From NCBI GenBank assembly GCA_945787155.1, contig CALZHD010000010.1, forward strand, positions 1 through 48,084: a DNA stretch of 48,084 nt, read 5' to 3'. Of the stretch, positions 1 through 8,884 are shown piece by piece; positions within the stretch are counted from its first letter, which is position 1; each line of letters starts with the position of its first letter. This DNA comes from an uncultured Gammaproteobacteria bacterium (GTDB taxonomy: Bacteria > Pseudomonadota > Gammaproteobacteria > SZUA-140). A program made the position numbers and the translations under genes. Under the pieces are notes generated by a model. That model saw only the letters and a list, made by a program, of their open reading frames with translations. It was not told the DNA's origin and did not search any database.

Positions 1-475
1 TGCCGCTGGTGGCGAGATAGAGACCACTGCCTTCGCCTCGTCTGACGACTTTGGTGTCACCGGTGACGATGCTGACGCCGCATGCCCGTGCAGCTGCGGT
101 CATGCTGATGACGATGCGCTCCAGCTGGGCGATCTCCAGCCCCTCTTCGATGAAGGCGTTGAGGCTGAGATAGTGCGGAGTCGCACCTGAGACCGCGAGG
201 TCATTGACGGTGCCGTGTACTGCCAGTGAGCCGATGTCACCGCCGGGAAACTCCAGTGGTTCGACGGTGAAGCCGTCGGTGCTAAAGAGTAGTTGGCCAT
301 CAGAGTGTGGCTGTGGCAATAGTGGCTGTGGAAAGCGCAACGTGGCGGCATCACAATCGATGTCGAGTGCGCTATTGTCGAGATGGCGTGCAAAGACCTC
401 TGTGATCAATGCGCGCATACGGCGGCCACCGTTACCATGGGCGAGGGTGATGTGCTTGTCGCGCCCGAGACTCAT
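1..475 (-). CDS. hypE: HypE, hydrogenase maturation dehydratase (3' partial)
   Basis: HypE takes the carbamoyl group from HypF on its C-terminal cysteine and dehydrates it with ATP to thiocyanate, the CN donor for the NiFe hydrogenase cofactor. About 158 N-terminal residues are visible. They include HGNGGRR near residue 13, STDGF, the GGDIGSLAVHGTVNDLA stretch and VTGDTKVV, all typical of the PurM/AIR-synthase-like N-terminal half. The C-terminal PRIC cysteine region lies beyond the left edge. The start ATG (473-475) overlaps the hypF stop as ATGA, which implies translational coupling. It is the last visible gene of the hyp operon. Confidence 0.93.
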   Translation of the reverse strand, partial: MSLGRDKHITLAHGNGGRRMRALITEVFARHLDNSALDIDCDAATLRFPQPLLPQPHSDGQLLFSTDGFTVEPLEFPGGDIGSLAVHGTVNDLAVSGATPHYLSLNAFIEEGLEIAQLERIVISMTAAARACGVSIVTGDTKVVRRGEGSGLYLATSG

Positions 476-2698
476 CGTGGTGCCGCTGCCTCGATGATCT
501 GTCCATAACAGAGGGCGGCATCGTTACAGGGGAGTTGCTGGGGCAGGTAGACCTCAAATCCTGCCATCTCGAGTAAATGCATTGCCTGTTCTGTCAGCAG
601 TCGATTTTGAAACACGCCGCCGCTGAGTCCAACGGTAAACGCCCCATGCCGGCGGCGTAGTTGCACCGCCTGATCACAGAGGGTGTGAGCGAGCGTGCTG
701 TGGAAGTACCGCGCGCGTTGCGCAACACTTTTTTGCTGGTCCCTGAGAGGGGTTAACAGTGGTTGCCAGTCGCTCACCAGCTGCGGCCGCCTGTAATAAC
801 ATGGCTGCCTGACCGTCAAAGGTGGCGTGATCGATCAAACCGAGGAGGGATGCGGCGCCATCAAAGAGGCGGCCAATCGAGCTGGTTTGGGGCGCGTTGA
901 TGCCTTTTTGCCACGCATGATAGAGCAGTGCAGCCTGTGGATGGACATCCCACTGTTCGCCAGCCTGCCAGCAGAGCGCGGCAGCGCAGCGCCACGGTTC
1001 ACGTGCCGCGCGTTCGCCGCCGGGCAGCAGGAATGGGCGCAAGGTGGCCACACGTTGCCATTGGCCAGGCCTGCCGAGGAGTGCCTCGCCGCCCCATAGT
1101 GTGTCATCTGTCCCCAGCCCTGCCCCGTCCCAGGTGAAGATGAGGCTGTTGCCCTGGAGGTTGTATTCGCCGCCGAGCGCAGAGGCGTGAGCGTGGTGGT
1201 GGTAGACCTGCGTTAGTTTGAGGCCGCATGTGTTGGCCCAGCGATGACTATAATAATTTGGGTGCGCATCACAGACAACATCTTCAGCGATAACATGGTA
1301 GTGGCTTTGCAGCGACTCAATGGTCTGTTTGAACAGTTCAGCCGTGCGCGGTGACTTCAGTTCACCAATGTGCGGTGAGATCACAATACGCTCATCCCAT
1401 GCGAGGGCGATGATATTTTTCATCTGTCCACCGACGGCGAGCAGTGGTCTATCGACGGTGAAAGGCAGTGAAAGTTCCAGTGGCGCATGGCCACGCCCAG
1501 GGCGCACTGGACGAGGCCGCTGTTTAATCACCTGAAAGAGACTGTCATCGGCGGTGTGAGTGATTGACCTGTTGTGATGAAGGAATGCGTCAGCGATATC
1601 ACTCAATCGTGTCTCGGCCTCATCGGCCTCGGTTAATACAGGTTCACCACTGATGTTGGCCGAGGTTGCGATGAGCGGCTTGTCAAAATCGCTCAGAATT
1701 AAATGATGCAGCGGACTATAGGGCAGTAGTGCGCCGATGTGATTCAGGCCCGCTGCAATCAGTGATGAAAGTGAGGTCTCAGCGCGCTTTTGACACAGTA
1801 CGATGGGATGGCTTCGATCGCAGAGGAGTGCTGCGGCGACTTCATCGACGATCAGTTCATGCCGTGCAGCATCCAGGTTGCTGAACATCACCGCCAGTGG
1901 TTTGTCGGGGCGTCCCTTGCGCGCGCGTAACCTTGCGATGGCGCCATCATTATCAGCCGCGCATAACAGGTGATAGCCACCGATCCCTTTAACCGCGACG
2001 ATCTTGCCCGCCAGTAGTGCCGCGTGGGTCTGTTGCAGGACTGCACGATTATCGCTGTATTGGTTTTCTTTTTCAACGAAGGTGAGTTGTGGTCCGCACT
2101 CAGCACAGGCGATTGCCTCTGCATGGAAACGACGATCGTTGGGATCGTTGTATTCTTTTTCACAGCGGGCGCAGGGTGGGAACTCATTCATATTGGTGTT
2201 GATGCGGTCATACGGTAGCTGCGTAATCGCGGTGTAGCGCGGGCCGCATTGAGTACAGCTGATAAATGGATAGCGATAACGGCGGTTGTGTGGGTCGTTG
2301 AGTTCATCGAGACAGTGCTGGCAGCAGTCAAGGTCGAGTGGCAGGTGGATATTGGTGTGCTCATTCTGGGAGCTGTCGATGATGGAAAAGCCACTGAATG
2401 ACGTGGCGGGTAATTCAATGGTTTGTCGATGAATGATCTGTGGCGAAGCGGTTGTTGGGGCAGTGTCGATTAACAGGCGTAAAAAAAGTTCGATTGTATC
2501 TGATTGTCCACTAGCTAAAATTTCAACCTCCCCACGCTGATTGCGCACCCAGCCATCGATGCCAAGTTGTGTTGCAATACGATAGACATGGGGACGAAAG
2601 CCAACCCCTTGCACACCCCCTGCGAGACGCAGGTGGATCGTCTGGATCGGGGCCTTATTAGCCTCGATTTTTGCATCGCTTGCGGTGAGTGCGGCCAT
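472..2698 (-). CDS. hypF: HypF carbamoyltransferase, frameshifted near 3' end
   Basis: HypF makes carbamoyl-AMP from carbamoyl phosphate and transfers the carbamoyl group to HypE. In order the protein has an acylphosphatase domain (GGVQGVGFRPHVYRIA, about residues 27-42), two CxxC...CxxC zinc motifs, a YrdC-like domain (KGIGGYHLLCAA) and a Kae1-like carbamoyltransferase domain (VYHHHAHASA, WDGAGLGTDDTLWGGEALLG). The first frame stays homologous up to MLLQAAA and then runs out of frame to a stop at 674. The natural C-terminus (LVSDWQPLL..., GLSGGVFQNRLL) continues in another frame from about 795 down to 472. A one-base indel around 775-800 therefore breaks the gene, or the base call is wrong. 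It lies 7 nt after hypD and overlaps hypE by 4 nt. Confidence 0.9.
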
Positions 2699-2705
2699 CG
2701 ATCAA

Positions 2706-3830
2706 TTATGCCTGAATGGATCGTTTTTGTTTTACCGCTGACTGTTTGTGTAGACCATTGGCCCACCAGATGCGGCAGGCCCCTTCGTCAGAGACCATGC
2801 AGGGACCGATGGGGGTGGCGGGGGTGCAGGCAGTGCCGTAGAGGCGACATCGGTTGGGATAGCATTTGCCGAGCACCACCTGCGCGCAGTCGCAGCCGGG
2901 AGGCATCTCACGTTCGTGGTTGCGCTCGGCCGCGTACTGCGCAAAGTGGGTGTGGGCATCGTGGGCCTGATAGGTTTCATTGAGCGCGTAACCGGACGCT
3001 GGGATCATACCGATGCCACGCCACGGGCTATCGATGATATCGAGTGTTGCATTTATCAACCGCTGCGCGGTGCGATTACCCTGTGGTTTAACGATCGCTG
3101 GGTAACAGTTATCGAGACGTGCCTCGCCATCGAGTAACTGCGTAATCACTGAGTAGATGGCGGCGAGCAGTGTCTCTGCATCAAAGCCTGCCACGGCAAG
3201 CGGTAATTGATGTTGCTCGGCAACAAAGCGCCACTCATCGCTGCCCATCACGGCACTGACATGGCCGGGTGCAATCAACGCGTTAAAACCGGGTGTATCA
3301 CTATCCAGGAGTTGTGCGACAGCAGGCCAGGTACGGCGTGCGGCGAGTAGCAATAACAGGTTGTCCGGAATGCCTTCGGCAATGAGTGCGGCCGTGGGGG
3401 CGGTGGTGGTCTCAAATCCCGCCATAAAAAAGACGACCCTCTGTTGTGGGTGTTGCAGCGCCAGCGCGCGCGCCTCAATCGGTGAGGCGATTGGGCGGAT
3501 GTTGGCACCCAGTGCGCTGGCCTGTTCTAGTGATCGCGGTGCATCTTTGGCGGCGTTGATTGGCACGCGCAACATGTCGCCAAAAGTAGCGACGATCACC
3601 GCTTCATTGAGTGCGATCTGTATCGCAAGTTCAATCGCCTCTTCGGGACAGATACAGACTGGGCAGCCGGGGCCGGGGATGAGTTCGATATTTTCTGGTA
3701 GCAGTGTACGCAGTCCTGCCTGATTCAACGCCCGCTCGTGGCCACCGCAGACGTTCATGATCTTGATCGTGTCAGGAATGGTGAGGGCGTTGATTTTATC
3801 GAGCCATTGCTTTGCGTGGGTAGTGGACAT
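2706..3830 (-). CDS. hypD: HypD, Fe-S scaffold protein for Fe(CN)2CO
   Basis: HypD is the [4Fe-4S] protein that, with HypC, holds the Fe(CN)2CO unit during hydrogenase cofactor assembly in the cytoplasm. At 374 residues it has the usual family length. Diagnostic stretches are MNVCGGHE (about residue 25), PGPGCPVCICP (about 53), FGDMLRVP, FMAGFETTT, APGHVSAVMG and a C-terminal cysteine-rich segment (PPGCDCAQVVLGKCYPNRC) that matches the Fe-S ligand region. The ATG is 3 nt past the hypB stop, so it is read within the hyp operon. Confidence 0.95.
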   Translation of the reverse strand: MSTTHAKQWLDKINALTIPDTIKIMNVCGGHERALNQAGLRTLLPENIELIPGPGCPVCICPEEAIELAIQIALNEAVIVATFGDMLRVPINAAKDAPRSLEQASALGANIRPIASPIEARALALQHPQQRVVFFMAGFETTTAPTAALIAEGIPDNLLLLLAARRTWPAVAQLLDSDTPGFNALIAPGHVSAVMGSDEWRFVAEQHQLPLAVAGFDAETLLAAIYSVITQLLDGEARLDNCYPAIVKPQGNRTAQRLINATLDIIDSPWRGIGMIPASGYALNETYQAHDAHTHFAQYAAERNHEREMPPGCDCAQVVLGKCYPNRCRLYGTACTPATPIGPCMVSDEGACRIWWANGLHKQSAVKQKRSIQA

Positions 3831-3833
3831 GGT

Positions 3834-4589
3834 TCAGCGGCTTGTCCATTGGTGTGAGCAAGCATCTTTTAACCACGCGCACCAGGCGTCGATGCCTCTG
3901 CCATTTTTGGATGAAAGCTGCATCACAGGCGTGTCACCCGCAACTGCTGCCAAATAGCGCCTTGCTTGCTGTGGGTCGAAATCATCGAGCAGCGGTAGCA
4001 GGTCACATTTGGTGATCAACATCAGATCCGCAGCGCGAAAGATCACCGGATATTTGGCTGGTTTGTCATCGCCTTCAGGGGTCGACAACAGGGTGACGTT
4101 CTGGTGCTGGCCGAGATCAAAGCTGGCGGGGCAGACGAGGTTGCCGACGTTTTCGATAAAGAGCAGATCAACCTGATCGAGGTCTAGCTGTTGCAGCGCA
4201 TGGCTGACCATCGCCGCATCGAGATGGCAGGCGCTGCCGGTGGTGATCTGGATCGCGGTCACCCCTTTGGTGCGAAGTCGGGCGGCATCGTTTTCCGTTT
4301 CGAGATCGCCTTCAATCACGGCGAGACGGTACTGCCCCTTGAGTTCGTCGATCGTGCGTTCCAGCAGTGAGGTCTTGCCGGCACCGGGTGACGACATCAG
4401 GTTGATCGCGGTGATGTTGTGTTGCTCGAGTAGTGCACGATTACGGCTGGCCTGTTGGCCGTTCTGCAGTAATAGCTGGCTGTGAACCTGCACGAGAAGT
4501 GGGTCGCTATGTGGGGCGTGCACGATATTTTCGTCACCACTGCCAATGGTGTGTTGTCTATTGTCGTTACAGCCGCAGTCAGTGCACAT
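3834..4589 (-). CDS. hypB: HypB, nickel-inserting GTPase
   Basis: HypB is a GTPase that works with HypA to deliver nickel to the hydrogenase large subunit. I chose the ATG at 4589 instead of an upstream in-frame ATG at 4619. It is preceded by GGAGGA at 5-nt spacing, and it gives the family N-terminus MCTDCGCN with the CxxCGC metal-binding motif. The 251-residue product has the P-loop SSPGAGKTS (about residues 66-74), VEGD/IEGDLET, NVGNLVCPASFDLG and a TKCDLLP guanine-specificity motif in place of the canonical NKxD. The N-terminus lacks the long histidine-rich stretch of some HypB proteins. The start overlaps hypA by 11 nt. Confidence 0.95.
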   Translation of the reverse strand: MCTDCGCNDNRQHTIGSGDENIVHAPHSDPLLVQVHSQLLLQNGQQASRNRALLEQHNITAINLMSSPGAGKTSLLERTIDELKGQYRLAVIEGDLETENDAARLRTKGVTAIQITTGSACHLDAAMVSHALQQLDLDQVDLLFIENVGNLVCPASFDLGQHQNVTLLSTPEGDDKPAKYPVIFRAADLMLITKCDLLPLLDDFDPQQARRYLAAVAGDTPVMQLSSKNGRGIDAWCAWLKDACSHQWTSR

Positions 4590-4956
4590 AACGTTCCTCC
4601 GTGCCGCTTTGTTGGCCAAGGATGACGCTATCTAACGTCATCTCATCACCGCTGAGGAGTTGTGTCGTTGTGCTATTGCAGTGAGGGCAGGTGAGTTGAT
4701 TGATATTTACTACGTCACTTTTTTTCTCACAATCATTACAAAAAATGGTAGCGGGTACCGATGTGATTTCCAGTGTGGCATGTTGTGCCGCAGTGCCGTG
4801 AGAAACAAGGGGAAAGGCGCGGCGTAGTAGTTCACTATCAATGCCTGCGAGCGGTCCGATTTTGAGTCGAATGACCTTGATATCATCGGCAAGGTGTTCC
4901 TCGGCAATTTGGTTGATCTGTCGTAACAGTGCGCGGCAGACAGAGAGTTCATGCAT
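4579..4956 (-). CDS. hypA: HypA, nickel metallochaperone
   Basis: HypA binds nickel at the N-terminal MHE motif and zinc at two CxxC motifs, and hands Ni to HypB and the hydrogenase large subunit. I set the start at the ATG giving MHELSVCRALL (4956); the frame extends farther upstream, but only this start gives the invariant MHE. The zinc ligands CNDC and CPHC are visible at about residues 74-95. At 125 residues it is slightly longer than the usual 113-118, with a short extra tail ending in TEERYVH. It overlaps hypC upstream by 8 nt and hypB downstream by 11 nt. Confidence 0.95.
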   Translation of the reverse strand: MHELSVCRALLRQINQIAEEHLADDIKVIRLKIGPLAGIDSELLRRAFPLVSHGTAAQHATLEITSVPATIFCNDCEKKSDVVNINQLTCPHCNSTTTQLLSGDEMTLDSVILGQQSGTEERYVH

Positions 4957-5191
4957 TGTCGTGATCTGCGGGTAGTGTCTGCAATGCGTTGTCTGTCGCC
5001 CATGCGAGTTGTGCGTGTGTGGCATCCACCTTCTGAATTGCGTAGCCGACATGCACCATCACAAAGTCGCCGACTGCAATCGGATCGTCCTGTAGCATAA
5101 AGCAGTTGATCTCACGTTCAATACCGCGGCTGATACATCGAGCGACGTGGCCATTAATCTCGGTGATTTTCATTGGAATGGCGAGGCACAT
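4949..5191 (-). CDS. hypC: HypC, hydrogenase assembly chaperone
   Basis: HypC/HupF-family chaperone that pairs with HypD and carries the Fe(CN)2CO precursor to the large subunit. The 80-residue protein begins MCLAIPMKI; Cys2 is the essential ligand after Met removal. The GDFVMVHVGYAIQKVD segment is typical of the beta-barrel. It is the first gene of the visible hyp operon; no strong Shine-Dalgarno lies just upstream of the ATG (AAGGA is about 25 nt away). The hydrogenase structural genes are not in the window and presumably lie to the left of hypE or elsewhere. Confidence 0.95.
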   Translation of the reverse strand: MCLAIPMKITEINGHVARCISRGIEREINCFMLQDDPIAVGDFVMVHVGYAIQKVDATHAQLAWATDNALQTLPADHDNA

Positions 5192-5239
5192 AGCGATGAA
5201 TAATTCTGAGCTGATCCTTGTGGAGAGTGATAAGTCTGA

Positions 5240-5245
5240 ACTATA
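5240..5245 (-). promoter_or_regulatory. candidate extended -10 promoter for the hyp operon
   Basis: On the minus strand the motif TGCTATAGT fits an extended -10 (TGnTATAAT) about 50 nt upstream of hypC. A TTGATC half-site, which would also fit half an FNR box, sits about 24 nt farther upstream, too far for a standard -35. No sigma-54 -24/-12 motif was seen. This is inference from motif matching only. Confidence 0.3.
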
Positions 5246-5327
5246 GCATGGTGTGGTTTACGTATATATGATCAAGGCCGTTGAGGAGGCAAGGAGATGG
5301 GGGTCGATGGCTTCAAATAATTGATTT

Positions 5328-5359
5328 AGTGCTCACCCTGTGAAAATGGGGTGAGCGCT
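5328..5359 (-). terminator. hairpin after the aldolase/dehydrogenase gene
   Basis: GCTCACCC (5331-5338) pairs with GGGTGAGC (5349-5356), and the stem extends to 11 bp with one G-T wobble around a 10-nt loop. It sits between the aldolase stop (5392) and hypC. The minus-strand sequence after it lacks a real T tract, so it may be a weak terminator or an mRNA 3'-end stabiliser. Confidence 0.4.
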
Positions 5360-5391
5360 GTTACTGCATTATCCCTGCTGGTTAGATTTGA

Positions 5392-7377
5392 TCAGATAAC
5401 GCGGTCGTTTCCGCCGTCAAGTGGGACATTAGCGCCGGTGATCTTGGAAAATAGCGTGTCACACATCTCAGCGGTCAGTGCGGCGACATCGCTCGAGTGG
5501 ATCTCCACTTTGAGCAGGTTTTTCTTTTTATACGCTTCGATGCTCATGCCGTAATGTTGGGCGCGTGATGCCAGTACTTCATCGCTCCAGATGGCAGTAT
5601 CAAAGACAGCATCGGGATGAATGCTATTGATACGGATGTTGTCCTCACTCCATTCGAGGGCCGCGACACGTGCTAATTGACCCAGTGCGGTCTTGGAGGC
5701 GGAGTAAGCCGCAGCGCCAGGGCCGGGGGCCGCGATGTTTTTTGAGCCGATCACAACAACACGGCCACCACGGTAGGCGCGTTTTAATAGTGGATGACAC
5801 TGTCGCATGATTCTAAGATTGGCATCGAGATTGAGTGACATCACGCTTGACCACACGTCATCGCTCAGTGAGTCAATGCGGTTGCCGGGTGGGAACATGC
5901 CAGCATTGAGTACCAGCATGTCTATTCCACCAAAACGACTGACGCCACTATTAATGGCAGTTTCAAGTTGATCAACCGATGTGATATCGCATGTGAGCCC
6001 GATGTAATTGGCGCTGTTGTATAGATCGACAATTTCATTGTTAATGTCGATGGCTATGACCGCTGCACCTTTATTCAGAAATGACTCGACACACGCTTTA
6101 CCGATACCTGACGCTGCGCCGGTGATCAACACAACCTCACCGGAAAAGGGCGGTGCTGTGCCTGATTTTTTAAGCTTGGCCTGCTCAAGACTCCAGTACT
6201 CAACATCAAAAATATCACTTGCAGGTAGCGCCCGGTAGCCGCCCAGTTGTTCGGCGCGCAAGATGATGTCAATGGTGTGGCGATAGATGTCTGCGACGAT
6301 ATCGCTCTCTTTACCACTGCGGCCGAGCGTACAGAGGCCAAGTTCGGGATCGATGATCACTCGTGGGCAGGTGTCGAGAATTTTCTTGGCTTCTTTGGTA
6401 TTGGCGGTCTGCGTTTCAAAATATGCAGTATAGGCTTCAGTATAAGCGTTTATGTCTCTGCCTAATAACGGTAAACGCTTGGTGCGAATGACGTGATCCG
6501 GGGTTGCGGGGCCGGACTGGCTGATTTTATCGAGATCGCTGCGTTGTGAGAATGCGCGTGATTTTTCTTCATTGTGGGTAGATAGCAGCAGGGGGAATCC
6601 TGCAGTCTGAGAGGCTTTTTGTCGTAATTCAGACAGGGCACCACGGTTGGTCGTTGTTGGCGATGCCGGTTTTAGGTCAATGTGCCAGGCATTGTTGCGA
6701 TGAAGATATTCCGTGGCGCGTGAAACGAGATCAATCATGCGATCATATGAGCATTTCGCGGTATCACCAAACGAGAAGACACCGTGATTCAGAAGGATCA
6801 TGCCAATGGTCTTCTCTGTTGCTTCTTCTTTGAAGCGTTCAGCGCATACGCGTGCCAGATCAAAACCCGGCATGACATACGGGATAATGACCACATCGTC
6901 ACCATAAATTTCTCGAATACGCGCTTCGCCGTCTTGTGTATTAGTGATCGAGACAACGGCATCTGCATGGGTATGGTCAACAAATTTATGTGGAATAGTG
7001 GCGTGCAGAATGGCCTCGACAGATGGGGTTGGCGCGCTTGCCAGTGTCATGTGTGTGCGTAGTTCGTTGACCATGTCGATATCGGAAAGGTGCTCTAGCG
7101 CAGCTAGCTTGATCAAGTGTTGCAGGCGGACGGGTGAGAAGCCCGCTGCCTCAATGGTCTCAAGGTCCCAGCCGCTGCCTTTTACATAGAGGATCTCTTC
7201 ACGCTCACCCGTGATGGTTGTCTCTTCGATCTTTACGGAGGTGTTGCCGCCGCCGTGTAATACCAGGGTTTTATCCTGTCCCAGTAGTCGTGAACTGTAG
7301 ACGCGAAGAGAAAGGTCATCTGATAGCTGAGCTGCGGTTGCTTCGTCCCAGCGATTGGTGATTTTTGTGGTGTCCAT
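5392..7377 (-). CDS. Bifunctional class II aldolase / short-chain dehydrogenase
   Basis: A 661-residue fusion of the rhamnulose-1-phosphate aldolase/alcohol dehydrogenase type. The N-terminal half (about 1-390) is a class II aldolase fold with HGGGNTSVK (about 40-48), the zinc-ligand pair HTHAD (about 137-141) and a later HGVFSFGDT. The C-terminal half (about 425-661) is a Rossmann short-chain dehydrogenase with TGAASGIGKA, LNAGMFPPG, and the catalytic YSASK. Such fusions cleave a sugar phosphate and oxidise the aldehyde product to an acid. No rhamnose kinase, isomerase or regulator is nearby, so the true substrate is open. The gene stands alone between the hyp operon and tRNA-Arg. Confidence 0.88.
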   Translation of the reverse strand: MDTTKITNRWDEATAAQLSDDLSLRVYSSRLLGQDKTLVLHGGGNTSVKIEETTITGEREEILYVKGSGWDLETIEAAGFSPVRLQHLIKLAALEHLSDIDMVNELRTHMTLASAPTPSVEAILHATIPHKFVDHTHADAVVSITNTQDGEARIREIYGDDVVIIPYVMPGFDLARVCAERFKEEATEKTIGMILLNHGVFSFGDTAKCSYDRMIDLVSRATEYLHRNNAWHIDLKPASPTTTNRGALSELRQKASQTAGFPLLLSTHNEEKSRAFSQRSDLDKISQSGPATPDHVIRTKRLPLLGRDINAYTEAYTAYFETQTANTKEAKKILDTCPRVIIDPELGLCTLGRSGKESDIVADIYRHTIDIILRAEQLGGYRALPASDIFDVEYWSLEQAKLKKSGTAPPFSGEVVLITGAASGIGKACVESFLNKGAAVIAIDINNEIVDLYNSANYIGLTCDITSVDQLETAINSGVSRFGGIDMLVLNAGMFPPGNRIDSLSDDVWSSVMSLNLDANLRIMRQCHPLLKRAYRGGRVVVIGSKNIAAPGPGAAAYSASKTALGQLARVAALEWSEDNIRINSIHPDAVFDTAIWSDEVLASRAQHYGMSIEAYKKKNLLKVEIHSSDVAALTAEMCDTLFSKITGANVPLDGGNDRVI

Positions 7378-7774
7378 TGTAAAGGTTGGTCCTGCGCTAT
7401 GAATAAAGTGGTTTTTTTATAACAGCATGATTTCCATGAGAAAACGTTAGTATCCGTCATTTGTGGGGAATTATACGGCAAAATCATGGTGTTATCTCTA
7501 ATGTGGTGAAAATATATGCTGATATGATTTGTGCGGTAAAGGCGCTGAACACATTGACAGAAAATGGATCGAACACTTGTTCAAACATGGAACGTTTGCA
7601 GAGATGTTGTAATGAAAGGGGTTGGTGGAAATGGCTGTGCTACAGGATTGAACAGGTGAGTCAATATATGAAGCATTTCGTTCAAGCACGCAGGGAATGG
7701 AACTGAGGCAGAAACTATTGACGGCATGATCGCCAGAAAAAGAACACATGCATCAATAATAAGGAATAGTCAGT
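7378..7774. other. intergenic region upstream of the aldolase gene
   Basis: About 400 bases between the aldolase ATG and tRNA-Arg. Short open frames exist on both strands, but none has a ribosome site or a recognisable protein. It presumably holds the aldolase promoter; I see no clear operator or repeat. Confidence 0.5.
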
Positions 7775-7851
7775 TGGCGCCCCGAACACGATTCGAACGT
7801 GTGACCTTCCCCTTAGGAGGGGGATGCTCTATCCAGCTGAGCTATCGGGGC
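7775..7851 (-). tRNA. tRNA-Arg (anticodon CCU)
   Basis: A full cloverleaf reads on the minus strand. The acceptor stem GCCCCGA (7845-7851) pairs with TCGGGGC (7779-7785), the discriminator is G, and CCA is encoded (7775-7777). The D arm has AGCTCAGCTGGATAGAGC. The anticodon loop CTCCTAA sits on a TCCCC/GGGGA stem and gives CCU, reading AGG codons. The T loop is TTCGAAT. The 77-nt length includes CCA. Confidence 0.97.
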
Positions 7852-8884
7852 AAATAAATACAGAAAACAACAGTGCAATATTATAACGACTTTTCGTCGT
7901 ACCGCATAATCTGACTACAAGCGCGTGATTCACCATCTCATGATGGTTGGTTTATCGGATGTATTACGACACATATACTGGTCTTTGGAGCGCTAGAGGA
8001 CGCGGAAAATGAAGCGTCTCGCCTCGACACTGAGACGGGTGAGATGCCAGCATCAAATATCACAAGCTGGTTCAGGGTAGCGATAAAGAATGTTTCGATT
8101 GTGTCGCTACTTCGCTAAAAATTATTTGGCGTCCATGCCAATAATTCACTCACTTACGCGACAGCTAATTCCTTTTGCCCCGACCGCCCTGCCGCTAGCG
8201 CTCACAACTACGAAAGGGCAGACGGCGTGGCCTATCGGCGACTAGCGGCCCTCGCTTCGCTCTCCATGGCCGCCAGCGTTCGTGAGCCCCTCGAAAAAAA
8301 TGAATGAAAATATATCTCTGATCGCTGCCAGTCGCGCCATGCTATAACAATGAAAATGGCGAGGTTTATGGCTACGAGTGAATAGTATGGGCAAATCAGT
8401 TATACGTCCGGCGGGGAAGATCGATTGAACGACAATAGGTGATGGGGTTATTTGTAGTATGTACTTACGCTTGAAGCGCGACTACCGGCAAGATGTATGT
8501 GCCTTTTGGTACCTTTGATAACCACCTGGTATCGGACCCGTTGACTCTGCAACTCGGTGAGGCCAATGAAACTGTGATTTAATATTTTTGACCTGAACAC
8601 TTATCGTAAACACATGGCAACATCTCTTCACTGTAGTCTTCAATGTTAGTGCGGTAGTGCTCGAAGCAGTGATTGACTGGCAAATTCGGTGCTTTAGTCC
8701 CAGTCTCCGTTTCATCGATACTTAAGGAACCTCGGATTAATTCATCAACGGATGCTATGAGTCCAAAATATCCAACTGCTGCGTGGCTAAGCTTGGCAAT
8801 TTTTCCGCCCAGAATTGATCAGAGATTGCTGAATTAATATAGCAAAAATGAGTATTGCCAATATGTTGTTCCCTGACTATTGAG
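7852..8884. other. gene-poor region with one structured repeat and a possible coding relic
   Basis: About 1 kb between tRNA-Arg and the POT gene. It contains repeat copy A (8200-8287) and a minus-strand stretch open for 80 codons (8579-8818) without a normal start. That stretch ends in CVYDKCSGQKY and could be a decayed gene; I do not recognise it. The remainder shows no convincing gene. Confidence 0.45.
8200..8287. repeat. structured dispersed repeat, copy A
   Basis: About 88 nt related to a second copy at 38564-38649. The outer stem pairs GCTCACAAC (8200-8208) with the segment 8278-8287, leaving one bulged base. The inner stem pairs GCGGCC (8245-8250) with GGCCGC (8268-8273) around a 17-nt loop containing CGCTTCGCTC. 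The intervening core ACGAAAGGGCAGACGGCG is identical in both copies. The inner stem differs from copy B by three compensatory pair changes, pointing to selection on a folded RNA or single-stranded DNA. No named family was recognised; orientation is unknown. Confidence 0.75.

Noticed and set aside
4590-4619. Longer HypB start at 4619
   Set aside because: It would add residues inside hypA, while the ATG at 4589 has a strong ribosome site and gives the family N-terminus.
5192-5327. Sigma-54 promoter for the hyp operon
   Set aside because: No GG-N10-GC -24/-12 pattern could be found on the minus strand.
8482-8715. 77-codon minus-strand open frame with ATG
   Set aside because: Composition is poor; a second frame on the same strand looks more protein-like but has no start, so neither is called as a gene.
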